Source of the DNA: Caldilineaceae bacterium
GTDB lineage: Bacteria; Chloroflexota; Anaerolineae; Caldilineales; Caldilineaceae
Direction: 5' to 3'
Length of the DNA: 64,000 bases
NCBI GenBank assembly: GCA_958295845.1
Contig: OY282376.1
Span: forward strand, 4,539,022-4,603,021
Made by a program: the position numbers and the translations under genes. Below the pieces are notes generated by a model. The model saw nothing but the letters and a program-made list of their open reading frames with translations, had not been told where the DNA came from and did not search any database. Shown here one piece after another: positions 17,554 to 26,385 of the stretch. Position 1 is the first letter of the stretch; each line of letters begins with the position of its first letter.

Positions 17554-19029
17554 TTAGTTGCCGCCGAAGATGGCGCTGCGCAGCTGGTCTTCGCTGCTGG
17601 CGCGGATTAGGGCGATTTGGTCGGTGTCGGCGAGGCCGGCGAGGACCTGGGTGAAGCGGTCGTTGCGGAGGCCCATTTCGATTTCCTGGAGGGTGGGGAC
17701 GCCGCCGATTATTTTCTGGACGAAGGCGCGGCCGGATTCGCGGTCGAGCTGGATGTAGCGGTTGGGGACGCGCAGGATGTTGTCGACCTGGGCGGTGGTG
17801 ATAATGGCGGTGGCGCTCATGCCGGCGCGAAGTTGGGCGTCGGTGGATTCGGGAACGATTTCGACTTCGTAGGCGACGACGCCGCCGACGTCGCGGGCGG
17901 TGGGCGAGACTTTGGTTACCTGGCCGTTGATGTCGGCGTCGGGCAGGGCGTCGAGGCTGAGGCGGACGGTCTGGCCGAGCTGGACCTGGCGGACGTCGAG
18001 CTCGTCGACGAGGACGGTCATGTGGAAGCTGACGAGGTCGGTGAGGACGATGGCGGGCAGCGCGCCGCCGCCGTAGAGCTCGCCCTGGCGCAGGTTGACC
18101 TGGCTGACGACGCCGTTGATGGGGGCGAAGAGCATGGCGTTGTTGAGGGTGTTTTCGGCCTGGCGTTTGCTGAGCTCGGACTGGCGCACCTGGGCGCGGG
18201 AGATGTCGAGGTCTTCCTGGGAGGGGCCTTCGATGAGGGAGTCGAGGCCGTCCTGGGCGACGAGGAGGTTGCTGCGGGCCTGGCGGACGCCGAGCTCGGC
18301 CTGTGCTATTTGGGCGAGTGCGGAGGCGACCTGGGCTTCGTCGGCGCCCTGTTGGGTAAGGGCAAGCTGGGCCTGGGCGACTTCGTAGGTGATGGTGTTC
18401 TGCTCGAGCTGGATTGCCTGAGGCATAGCGCCAGCGTTGGGTCGGCTCTTAATTTCGTCATAGTTGCTCTGGGCCTGGCGGACGTTGACGGCGGCCTGGC
18501 GGAGCTGGGCTTCCTGGACGGCGATCTCTTCGGGGGATGCGCCGGCGATGAGCTGGCGGTAGCCGGCCTGGGCGCTGGCGAGGGCGGCTTCGGCGCTGGC
18601 GACGCTGGCCTGGGCGACGGTTACGTTGGCCTGGGCGGCGATTATGTCGGATTCGGAGGGCGGTTTTTCGAGTTTATCGAGCTGGGCGCGGCTGATGAGG
18701 AGGGAGACTTCGGCCTGTTCGAGGGCGAGGGCGGCGTCGGTGACGTCGAGCTGGGCGAGGAGCTGGCCGGCTTCGACGGGCTGGCCGACGGAGACGAGGA
18801 CCTGTTCGACGCGGCCGCTGGCGCGGAATGAGAGTGCGACTTCGGCTTCGGGTTCGATGCTGCCGGTGGCGCTGACAGTGCTGCTGATGGAGCCGCGTTC
18901 TACGATTACGGTTTCGTAGCTGGGCTCTTCGTCGAGGTTGGCGCGGCTCGCCTGGAAGCGCTGGAAGCCGAACCAGCCGGCGGCGCCGATTACAGCGAGC
19001 AGGACGACGGTGATCAGGAGTCTCTTCAT
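17554..19029 (-). CDS. HlyD/MacA-type efflux adaptor (membrane fusion protein family)
   Basis: 491 residues. A single N-terminal TM segment (LLITVVLLAVIGAAGWFGF) anchors the protein. A biotinyl-lipoyl half-motif (VIVERGSISSTVSATGSIEP, and the GRVEQVLVSVGQPVEAGQLL segment) follows, then a long alpha-helical hairpin rich in Ala/Gln (about residues 95-290), the return lipoyl half (NGVVSQVNLRQGELYGGG), and a beta-barrel with VTKVSPTARDVGGVV. MacA-like adaptors bridge a MacB permease to the outside. In an organism without an outer membrane, such proteins pair with MacB-like permeases to export peptides or lipids. It is the first gene of the locus 19029 to 13880. The ribosome binding site is weak (GGATGAG). 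Confidence 0.9.
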   Translation of the reverse strand: MKRLLITVVLLAVIGAAGWFGFQRFQASRANLDEEPSYETVIVERGSISSTVSATGSIEPEAEVALSFRASGRVEQVLVSVGQPVEAGQLLAQLDVTDAALALEQAEVSLLISRAQLDKLEKPPSESDIIAAQANVTVAQASVASAEAALASAQAGYRQLIAGASPEEIAVQEAQLRQAAVNVRQAQSNYDEIKSRPNAGAMPQAIQLEQNTITYEVAQAQLALTQQGADEAQVASALAQIAQAELGVRQARSNLLVAQDGLDSLIEGPSQEDLDISRAQVRQSELSKRQAENTLNNAMLFAPINGVVSQVNLRQGELYGGGALPAIVLTDLVSFHMTVLVDELDVRQVQLGQTVRLSLDALPDADINGQVTKVSPTARDVGGVVAYEVEIVPESTDAQLRAGMSATAIITTAQVDNILRVPNRYIQLDRESGRAFVQKIIGGVPTLQEIEMGLRNDRFTQVLAGLADTDQIALIRASSEDQLRSAIFGGN

Positions 19030-19274
19030 TTATTCTCATCCCCGGCGTACGGGCCGGACTGGCTTGCGGGTGGTGAAAGGGCTGGCAGGGCCATTATAGT
19101 GCTATTTGGCTTTGGGCGCGAATCGTCCCGTTTTGAAATGGGACAGGGACGCGTATGCGGGCCCTCTTAATGCAGTACGGAATTGAGGGACGGTAGTTTC
19201 GCGTCCGCGAGGGCCAGCGTATGTCATTATACAGCGGGTGGAGGGGAAGCTCTGTAAGTTTTTGCCCAATCGGG

Positions 19275-19530
19275 GGGACTGCAGGGGTCAGGGGTGAGGG
19301 GTCAGGGGTCAGGGGGAACTGCAACTTCAACACCTTTAGCCACGGAGGGCCACGGAGAACTGCAGGGGTCAGGGGTCGGGGGTCAGGGGTCAGGGGGAAC
19401 TGCAACGTCAACACCTTTAGCCACGGAGGGCCACGGAGGGACACGGAGAACTGCAACTGCAACGTCAACACCTTTAGCCACGGAGGGGCACGGAGAACGG
19501 CGACTACAACACCTTTAACCACGGTGGGCC
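19275..19530 (+). repeat. mixed family C and A repeats
   Basis: Heptamers of the AGGGGTC type ('gggtcaggggtgaggggtc') alternate with family A modules ('acctttagccacggagggcc'). The C-A-C-A-A-A order resembles the 97-bp array but is less regular. It lies upstream of the adaptor gene and downstream of the 5-domain FnIII gene. No gene is seen between 19030 and 19613. Confidence 0.85.
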
Positions 19531-19613
19531 GGAGCTGTGGGGTGGCTGAGGTATGCGGTCCTGGGTGACGGGTTGAGGAGGGGAGTTGAGGAGGGGGATG
19601 CAGACGCCACCTG

Positions 19614-21128
19614 TCAGGGGGTGGCGTCTGTGTTTTCGGACCAGGCGCTTTCTTTGCCGTCGTTGGCGTGGGCGCGGAGGCTGTAGTAGTAGGTGGTGCC
19701 GGCGGTCAGCCCGGTGTGGGTGTAGGTGGTGGCTGTGAGCGCGCCCCCGCCGAGCTGCACCCAGTCTGTGCCGTCTACCCAGTACCAGAGTTCGTAGGAG
19801 TCGGCGCCGGTGACGGCCGGCCAGGTGATGGTGATTTGAGTGCCGGAGGCGGTGACGGTGAGGACCGGTGTGGGCAGCTCACCGGCGGCGATGGCGCCTA
19901 CGTATTCGGACCATGCGCCTTCTACGCCTTCGTTGGAGAGGGCGCGTACGGCATAGTAGTGCTTGGAGCCGACGGTAAGGGAGGCGTGGGTGAAGGATGT
20001 TGCTGAGAGCGAGCCGTCGTCGAGCTGCACCCAATCGCCGCCTTCCTGCCAGGTCCAGAGTTCGTAGGTGTCGGCGCCGGTGATGGCCTGCCAGGAGAGG
20101 ACGATCTGGCCGTGGCCGGGGGTCAGGGTGAGAGTTGGCGCGGCGAGGGGGGTGAGAACGGTGGCGTGAACGGGCAGCGACCAAGGACCGGCGACGCCGT
20201 CTGGGTTCAAGGCGCGGCCCTGATAGTAGTATGTGGTCGCGGCGGTAAGGTCGGAATGGGTGAAGGAGGCGGAACTGCCTGTCAGGGAGCCGTCGTCGGC
20301 CTTTTGCCATTCGGTACCGCTTTGGTGTACCCAGATTTCGTAGCCGGCGGCGTCCTGGACGGTCAACCAGGTGAGGGTAATCTGGCCGACGGCGGCGGTT
20401 GCGGTAAGTTGGGGCGCGGCCAGGCCGGTGAGTACGGTGGCTTCAACTTGCTCGGACCATGCACTGGCGGCGCCGTCTGAGGTGATGGAACGGATTTGGT
20501 AGTAGTAAGAGGTCCCGGCGGCAAGGTTGGAATGGGTGAAGGAGGCGGCGGTCAGTGAGCCGTCGTCGAGTCGCTCCCATTCGGAGTCGCTTTCCCAGGC
20601 CCAGAGTTCGTAGGAGGCGGCGCCGGTGACGGCGTTCCAGCTGACGGCGACCTGGTTGGCGCCGGCGGTGGCGGTGAGGACGGGCGCAACGATGGCGGCG
20701 TTGACGGTGGCTTCGGCCTGCTGTGACCAAAGGCTCTTGATGCCGGCGGCGTTGACGGCGCGGGCGGTGTAGTAGTAGGTTTCGCCGGCGGTGAGGCCGG
20801 TATGGGTAAAGGATGTGTCTGCGGCGGTGAGTGTGGACTCGTTGGCTTGGGTCCAGGGGTCGTCGCCCTGGCGCACCCAGATTTCGTAGTGAGTCGCGCC
20901 GGTGACGGTCTGCCAGGAGATGGTGATTTGGCCGTCGCCGGCGGTGGCGGCGAGGGCGGGCGCGTCGGGATGTTCGTGTTCTTCTGACGAGCCTGGGTTG
21001 TGGGCAACCGACCCATTTTGCGGGAAGGAGAGGTTGAACCCGCTTGAGGGAAGCGCGAAGAGGAGCACACAGATTGCGGCGACGATGACAAGGGCGCACA
21101 GGGACAGGAAGAGGATCAGATTTTTCAT
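19614..21128 (-). CDS. secreted FnIII protein with five domains (504 aa)
   Basis: An N-terminal hydrophobic segment (LILFLSLCALVIVAAICVLLF) acts as a signal peptide or anchor, followed by a short stalk (FALPSSGFNLSFPQNGSVAH). Five FnIII domains of about 90 residues begin at APALAATAGDGQ, APVLTATAGANQ, APQLTATAAVGQ, APTLTLTPGHGQ and TPVLTVTASGTQ. Each carries ISW, YEIW/YELW and the YYYxxRA strand. There is no sorting signal. The stalk resembles that of the protein at 22054-23556 (ARPSSQLSISFP), so the two are paralogues. No clear ribosome binding site precedes the ATG. The likely role is surface display or adhesion; partners are unknown. Confidence 0.9.
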   Translation of the reverse strand: MKNLILFLSLCALVIVAAICVLLFALPSSGFNLSFPQNGSVAHNPGSSEEHEHPDAPALAATAGDGQITISWQTVTGATHYEIWVRQGDDPWTQANESTLTAADTSFTHTGLTAGETYYYTARAVNAAGIKSLWSQQAEATVNAAIVAPVLTATAGANQVAVSWNAVTGAASYELWAWESDSEWERLDDGSLTAASFTHSNLAAGTSYYYQIRSITSDGAASAWSEQVEATVLTGLAAPQLTATAAVGQITLTWLTVQDAAGYEIWVHQSGTEWQKADDGSLTGSSASFTHSDLTAATTYYYQGRALNPDGVAGPWSLPVHATVLTPLAAPTLTLTPGHGQIVLSWQAITGADTYELWTWQEGGDWVQLDDGSLSATSFTHASLTVGSKHYYAVRALSNEGVEGAWSEYVGAIAAGELPTPVLTVTASGTQITITWPAVTGADSYELWYWVDGTDWVQLGGGALTATTYTHTGLTAGTTYYYSLRAHANDGKESAWSENTDATP

Positions 21129-21584
21129 TGCGACGGGAGCGGGTGGTGGTTCTTATTGCGTATTTCGTATTGCGTATTTTGTTCTGCGTTAGAAGTCGTT
21201 GCTGGCAGGTCTACGACAGTTTCAGGGGATCGGCTGGCGAGATGTTCCGTTGTAGGGCGGTAATGGGACTGCTTTCATTTTGCGCTACGGTTTTTGTCCT
21301 GACACTACTATATATGATGTGGGCGTAATGAGGAACGGCTGAGAAGGCTGTTTGGGGGCGTGTGTTTACGATTATTGGCGGATCGGCGGAGAGTCGTTCG
21401 GCTGGGGGATGGGGTTCGTATGGGAAGCATGGGCGCCGTTCTTGAGCGGCGGAGGGGCGGGGAGAACGAACGGCAGCTTTTAGGTTCCGTTGACATTTTG
21501 GGAAGGCTGGTCAACAAGAACGGAAAGCCTGCAGGCCTGTTCAGGATGTTTCTCGCCTGAATGTTGAAGTAGACAAAACCAATT

Positions 21585-21950
21585 GATCCGCGAAGTCACG
21601 CGAAGGGTCGCGAAGAACTCCTTTTTGTCCGCGGAGGACGGGGATTTTTGGATTCGTGGATGGGGATGATTAGGGCAGACACCTTTTGATCTGCGGAGGA
21701 CGCGGAGGGACGCGGAGAATATCAAAGGCGTATCGGATTTTCTTTGCGCAGCTGCGCTGCCCTTCGACGATCAGGCGTAATTTGCACACAGAAGTCGTTG
21801 TTCAGACAAACGTCATCGGGCCCCAGTAGTCGGTTTTTCATTTTTGGTGAACGGCTGAAAACTGGAGGCGCAGGCTTCTGTCCACAGAGGACGCGGAGGG
21901 GCGCGGAGAACCGCAACCCCTGTTTGTCAGCGGAGGGGGAGGAGGACCTT
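21585..21950 (+). repeat. family A and B repeats between two FnIII genes
   Basis: 'gatccgcgaagtcacgcgaagg' type variant A modules lie at 21585-21640, a family B unit ('acggggatttttggattcg') at 21640-21680, and further A modules at 21690-21720 and 21880-21950. The rest of 21129-22053 (about 920 bp) shows no gene I can support. Confidence 0.8.
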
Positions 21951-22053
21951 TTGTCTGATCCGCGGGGGCATTCTGATGTGTCCATTCAGGGCTGCGGGCA
22001 GATTCATGGGTTGTCTGCGTGATTATAGGGGCCATAGCATGGGAATGCAAGGG

Positions 22054-23556
22054 TTAGGGTACAGCATCGACTTCTTCGGACCAGGGGCCTTCTGTGCCGT
22101 CGATCACGGCTCTGACGCGGTAGTAGTAGGTGTTGCCGGCGGTGAGTCCGGTATGGGAGTAGGAGGTCGTTCCGGAGGACAGGCGATTGCCGATGCGTTC
22201 CCAGTCGGTCTGGCCTGGCATCCAGACGATGAGCTGGTAGCCGTCGGCGCCGCTCACTTCACTCCAGCTGAGATCGACGCGGTGGGCGGAGGCGGTGGCG
22301 ACGAGTCCCGGCATGAAGGAGGCGCCGGGGACGGCACTGGGCGAATTCGACCATGTACTCTCCGTACCGTCGACGACGGCGCTGACCCGGTAGTAGTAGG
22401 TTTGACCGGCGGAGAGCCCGGTGTGGGTGTAGGAGGTGGTATCGCCGGAGAGGGGATGGCCGATGCGTACCCAAGCATTGAGGGCGTCGGTCCAGACGAT
22501 GAGATTGTGGCTGCCGGCGCCGGGTACTGCGGTCCAGCTCAGCTCGACCTGGCCGACAGCGGTGGCGGCGGACAGCACGGGAGCGGACGGCGCGGCAGGG
22601 ATTTCGCTAACCGATTCTGTCCAGGCGCCTTCGATACCGTGGATCACTGCGGCGACCCGATAGAAGTATGTCTTTCCGGCAGTGAGACCGGTGTGGGTAT
22701 AGGAGGTGGTATCGCCCTTAAGGGGATCGCCGATGCGCTGCCAAGCGGTCTGGCCGTCGGTCCAGGTGATAAGGCGGTAGCTTTCGGCGTCGGGGACGGC
22801 GGTCCATTTCAGCTGGACCTGGCCGGTGGCGGCGGTTGCGGAGAGAGTTGGCGCGGCAGGACGGACAGGGATTTCGCTGACCGACTCGGACCATTCGCCC
22901 TCAGTGCCGTCGATCACTGCCCTGACGCGGTAGTGGTAGGTGCTGAGTTCGGTAAGCCCGGTGTGGGTGTATGAGGTGATGGTACCGGTGATGGGATCGC
23001 GGATGCGGTCCCAGTCGCTGAGGCCGTCGGTCCAGACAATGAGCTGGTAGCTGCCGGCGCCGGCCACGCTAGTCCAGTCAAGTTCGATGCGGCCGGCGGT
23101 GGCGTTCGCGTTCAGGGTAGGGACGAAGGAAACGGTGGCATCGACGGCGCCGGCCCAATCGCTTTTTGCGCCGGCGACGGGCGCGGCGCGGCCGGTGTAG
23201 CTGTATGAATCGCCTGAGGTAAGGCCTGAGTGGGCAATGGAGGTCACGTTGTGTGTGAGGGAGCCATCATCGAGCCGCTCCCAGGCGGCTTCGCCCTGCC
23301 GAGCCCAGATCTCGTAGGTTGCGGCGCCGACGATGGGCGCCCAACTAATGGTGATGCTGTCGGAAGCGGGCGATGCGACGAGGACGGGCGCGGCGAGACC
23401 AACCGATTGATCGGCCCCCTGGGAAAAGGGGGTTTCTGCCCCGGCCCGGGGGAAGGAGATGCTAAGCTGGCTGGAGGGGCGCGCGAAAAAGAGGGCCGCG
23501 AACAGGGCGGAGAGGACTAGCGCACCGAGTGATAGTAGACGTATCTTGGATTTCAT
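22054..23556 (-). CDS. secreted FnIII protein with five domains (500 aa)
   Basis: The start at 23556 (MKSKIRLL) leads into a hydrophobic signal segment (LLSLGALVLSALFAALFF). Earlier in-frame codons are not signal-like. Five FnIII domains begin at APVLVASPASDS, VPTLNANATAGR, APTLSATAATGQ, APVLSAATAVGQ and MPGLVATASAHR. Domains 2-5 share YQLIVWTDG-type strands and are more alike to each other than to domain 1, pointing to recent internal duplication. The stalk (FARPSSQLSISFPRAG) resembles that of the gene at 19614. Function is not evident beyond a likely extracellular structural role. Confidence 0.9.
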   Translation of the reverse strand: MKSKIRLLSLGALVLSALFAALFFARPSSQLSISFPRAGAETPFSQGADQSVGLAAPVLVASPASDSITISWAPIVGAATYEIWARQGEAAWERLDDGSLTHNVTSIAHSGLTSGDSYSYTGRAAPVAGAKSDWAGAVDATVSFVPTLNANATAGRIELDWTSVAGAGSYQLIVWTDGLSDWDRIRDPITGTITSYTHTGLTELSTYHYRVRAVIDGTEGEWSESVSEIPVRPAAPTLSATAATGQVQLKWTAVPDAESYRLITWTDGQTAWQRIGDPLKGDTTSYTHTGLTAGKTYFYRVAAVIHGIEGAWTESVSEIPAAPSAPVLSAATAVGQVELSWTAVPGAGSHNLIVWTDALNAWVRIGHPLSGDTTSYTHTGLSAGQTYYYRVSAVVDGTESTWSNSPSAVPGASFMPGLVATASAHRVDLSWSEVSGADGYQLIVWMPGQTDWERIGNRLSSGTTSYSHTGLTAGNTYYYRVRAVIDGTEGPWSEEVDAVP

Positions 23557-23857
23557 AGTGTGTACACTTCGTCCTTTTTGTCCTCTAACTGCAATAAGTT
23601 GCGTGCGCATTTGGGCAAGGTAAAGGCTAAGGCGGGCTCTTTGTATAAGGAGTCAGGTCGCTGCCGGGCGGACCCGGCGGGCAATTCATCCGCCGTACAG
23701 ATTAGCGGCTGCGAGGCCGGCCCGGGCAACCCTCCGACCAAGGAGGGAAGCGGGCAGACTGTCAGAGTTCAACTATACACAAAGGGCAGGGGGGGCGCAA
23801 CGGTTTTTGGCATGCCGGCAGCGGTTCATCGCGCTATCGGACACAGATCGTACCGGT
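23557..23857. other. intergenic leader of the FnIII gene
   Basis: 300 bp with several short GC-rich inverted repeats (for example around 23667-23740). I compared it by eye with common riboswitches and found no match. No repeat family copies are seen. Confidence 0.4.
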
Positions 23858-24745
23858 TCAGGCGACTTGTACTCCGCTGAGGTTTTCGAGGGCTTTGACG
23901 AGGGCGTGGTTGCCTTCTTCGCCGAGGCCCTTTTGTTGGAGTGTACGGTAGAGGTTGAAGATCTGGCCCGTGAGGAGGACGGGGACGCCAAGGGCGTCGG
24001 CTTCCTGCATGATTAGGCGGACGTCTTTTTGCTGGAGGTTGATGGTGAAGCCGGGCCGCCAGTCGCGGTCGATGATTTGGGGGCCGCGGTTGGCGAGCAT
24101 CCAGCTGCCGGCGGCGCCGCCGGCGACTGCGTTGAGGCACTTTTCGAGGTCGACTCCGCCGGCCTGGGCGAAGACGAGGGCTTCGCTCATGGCGAGGCAG
24201 TGGCCGACGACGAGGATCTGGTTGACGAGTTTGACTGTCTGGCCGGCGCCCTGTTTGCCGACGTGGGTGATGGTATTGCCCATGGCTTCGAAGACGCCCT
24301 GGGCGCGTTCGACCTGGTCTTCGTCGCCGCCGATCATGATGCTGAGGGTGCCGTTGGCGGCGCCTTCGCTGCCGCCGCTGATGGGGGCGTCGAGCATTTT
24401 GACGCCTTTGGCGTTGAGCTGGCCGGCGATCTCGATGGTTGCCTGGGGGCTGATGGTGCTGCAGTCGATGACGAGGGAGCTCTGGTTGGCGCCGGAGAGG
24501 ATGCCGTTTTCGCCGAGGATGACTGCCTGGACATCGGGTGTGTCGCTGACGCAGACGATGGTTATGTCGCAGTTGGCGGCGACGTCTGCGGGACTGGCAC
24601 CGGCGGTAGCGCCTGCTTCGACGAGAGGGGCCATGCGGCTCGAGGTACGGTTCCAGACGCGCACGCTGAATCCGGCTTTGAGAAGGTTGCGGGTCATGCC
24701 TTGTCCCATGATGCCAAGGCCGACAAACCCGACGCGCTCATTCAT
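23858..24745 (-). CDS. NAD(P)-dependent beta-hydroxyacid dehydrogenase (3-hydroxyisobutyrate dehydrogenase / tartronate semialdehyde reductase family)
   Basis: 295 residues, the family's usual length. The Rossmann motif VGFVGLGIMGQGMTRNLLKA is at the N-terminus. The substrate-binding signature is DAPISGGSEGAANGTLSIMI, and the catalytic Lys is in GQTVKLVNQILV. NAD versus NADP preference is hard to judge; the Arg/Ser-rich VWNRTSSRM loop would suit NADP. Likely substrates are 3-hydroxyisobutyrate, D-glycerate/tartronate semialdehyde or similar. A very good Shine-Dalgarno (AGGAGGAAC) precedes the ATG. It is monocistronic, with no pathway neighbours to narrow the substrate. Confidence 0.9.
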   Translation of the reverse strand: MNERVGFVGLGIMGQGMTRNLLKAGFSVRVWNRTSSRMAPLVEAGATAGASPADVAANCDITIVCVSDTPDVQAVILGENGILSGANQSSLVIDCSTISPQATIEIAGQLNAKGVKMLDAPISGGSEGAANGTLSIMIGGDEDQVERAQGVFEAMGNTITHVGKQGAGQTVKLVNQILVVGHCLAMSEALVFAQAGGVDLEKCLNAVAGGAAGSWMLANRGPQIIDRDWRPGFTINLQQKDVRLIMQEADALGVPVLLTGQIFNLYRTLQQKGLGEEGNHALVKALENLSGVQVA

Positions 24746-24929
24746 TTAGATGTTCCTCCTGTGTTAGTCGATGCGAAGCTATTGTTGGCGGAGTCGTTAT
24801 GATATGCGCGTCGGGAGGAAATGACAAAGACCAGGATTCCCGGGACTGGGATTCCTGGACTAGGATTCCTGGATTTGAATGATGGTATTGATTTGTGCCT
24901 TAACAGTAGTTGCGGCGGGGTGGGGGGCG

Positions 24930-25105
24930 GAGAACACCCTTCTTGATCCGCGGCGTTACGCGCAGGGGCGCGGAGAACACCTTTTTTTGATCCGCGAAGT
25001 TACGCGAAGGGGCGCGAAGAACACCTTTTTGACCACGGAGGGACACGGAGTACACCTTTTTGACCACGGAGGGACACGGAGTACACCTTTTTGTGATCCG
25101 CGGGG
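24930..25105 (+). repeat. family A variant modules
   Basis: Modules read 'cttgatccgcggcgttacgcg', 'tgatccgcgaagttacgcg' and 'gaccacggagggacacggag'. The last is repeated twice exactly ('gaccacggagggacacggag' then 'tacacctttt'). Family B-like fragments lie just upstream (about 24835-24875). Confidence 0.8.
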
Positions 25106-25220
25106 GAGCGCTTAGGGGACTATTCCTGATCGGCGGAGGGCCGGGACGGGGGTTGCGGAGGCACGGGCAGTGGCACATAGACGGGGCGCCCCTGCAGGTG
25201 GTGGCGCGGAGGGGCGAGGG

Positions 25221-25466
25221 TTAGTCAGGCGGGGATGAGGGTGGATCGGACGGGGGTGTGGGTGGATTGGACTGGCCGGGGGGCCCATCAGGCGTGGGTG
25301 GGGCGGGCGGAGGCGTGGGCGTGAATTGTTCAATTTGGGTTTGATCCGAGTCGATTGGAAGCAGGTTCATTCCACTAAAGGTAAGAAATAACAGCGCCAA
25401 CGCCGCGATAATTATCAGGACCAGCAAGATTGACCATTTGTTTCCAATCTCTTTTGCTTGATTCAC
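25221..25466 (-). CDS. small single-pass membrane protein with a Pro-rich tail (81 aa)
   Basis: A short cytoplasmic N-terminus (MNQAKEIGNKWS) is followed by one hydrophobic helix (ILLVLIIIAALALLFLTF) and an extracytoplasmic tail of about 45 residues that is very rich in Pro, Ser and Asp. GGAAGAG lies 8 bp before the ATG. No domain is recognised. The tail could be a cell-wall-spanning spacer. Part of it is low complexity (PP-S/D-PP units). Confidence 0.6.
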   Translation of the reverse strand: MNQAKEIGNKWSILLVLIIIAALALLFLTFSGMNLLPIDSDQTQIEQFTPTPPPAPPTPDGPPGQSNPPTPPSDPPSSPPD

Positions 25467-25630
25467 TGTTCTCTTCCAAACTTGCTTGTGATTTTGAGGT
25501 GTACCTGAGGACCTGGACTACGAGTTATGGTCTGCATTGGAACTGTTTACCTGGCAGGTGGAGGGACGGTTGCCAATGTAAGAGGGTACATGGACAACTG
25601 GCTGCCAGCAAATCCTGGGATACGCGGAAC

Positions 25631-25720
25631 CGCAGGGGGCAAGGGTCAGGGGGTAGCAGTTTTTAGTAGTCAGTTTTTAGTTCTTAGTGAACTGCGAACG
25701 GCAGAGGTCAGTGGTCAGTG
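25631..25720 (+). repeat. family C heptamer repeat
   Basis: 'agtttttagtagtcagttt' and 'agttcttagtgaactgcg' followed by 'aggtcagtggtcagtggg'. Every step is close to 7 bp, with a consensus close to AGTKKTY. Confidence 0.8.
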
Positions 25721-25743
25721 GGTTGAGATAGCAAGTGAGGGAG

Positions 25744-25858
25744 GAGACACTGTTGGCTAGACGCAATGCCGGGCGAGAATAGACACGGTGGCTAGCAAGG
25801 GCGGGGCGTTGCGGGGGCGCAGCCCCTGCACAAGGGAGGGCCGAAGGCCCGACCGCCC
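25744..25858 (+). repeat. family D structured repeat, full copy 1
   Basis: Begins 'gagacactgttggctagacg', continues 'agacacggtggctagcaagg' and ends in a structured core at 25799-25858. The core has an outer stem GGGCGG/CCGCCC, an inner hairpin GCGGGGGC-GCA-GCCCCTGC and a second hairpin GGGCC-GAA-GGCCC. This gives a three-way-junction fold. Near-identical cores occur at 38960-39019 and 55284-55343. Confidence 0.85.
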
Positions 25859-26295
25859 AAAAGCGAGGAGAGAGCGGAGAGAAGTGAGGAGAGAGGAAAA
25901 CCTGCGCTGGGCTGACTCAGGGTTGCGCATCAGTTGTGGCTGAGTCGTTACGTTTTTTGTGAACTGCCAAGTACGCGGAGAACGGCTGTTGATCCGGGCA
26001 CGGGCGGGAAGCGCATCTTTCTGATTTGCGGACGGTTTGGGAGGTCACCTTTTCTGTCGCGCAAGGCAGCTGCGGGCCTGCACTGGTCACATTATGAACG
26101 GTCTTCGCCAGTTGTCAACGAGACCTGGTCAGGAAGGCGTCACAGGACGCGGCGGGACTGCAGATTGCGGGGGGGTGGGGGGGAAGGGCAGAGTTGCGGG
26201 ATGGTTGTTCGAGAGGGGATGGGAGATTACACAGTATCATTGGGATAGAGAGACAGGAGAGGGAACTTTTTTGGGCAGGCGCGAGGTAACGGGGA

Positions 26296-26385
26296 ACATG
26301 TTGCGGTGGCGCGGCGTCTAAGTAGCATGTCACCGCCCAGGAATCCTTTCGCAGGGGCGGGCAAACCATTAAGGAGATTGATAGA
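26296..26385 (+). promoter_or_regulatory. possible structured leader of the secreted-protein gene
   Basis: Two stems interleave: ACATG (26296-26300) with CATGT (26326-26330), and GCGGTG (26303-26308) with CACCGC (26331-26336). That is the topology of an H-type pseudoknot. The second stem competes with CCGCCC (26333-26338) pairing GGGCGG (26355-26360), about 15 bp before the AAGGAGAT ribosome binding site. It could be a regulatory leader, but short stems of this kind also arise by chance. The rest of 25859-26295 shows no gene. Confidence 0.3.

Noticed and set aside
23557..23857. Riboswitch upstream of the FnIII gene
   Set aside because: GC-rich inverted repeats are present, but I could not match conserved cores of c-di-GMP, cobalamin or other common classes.
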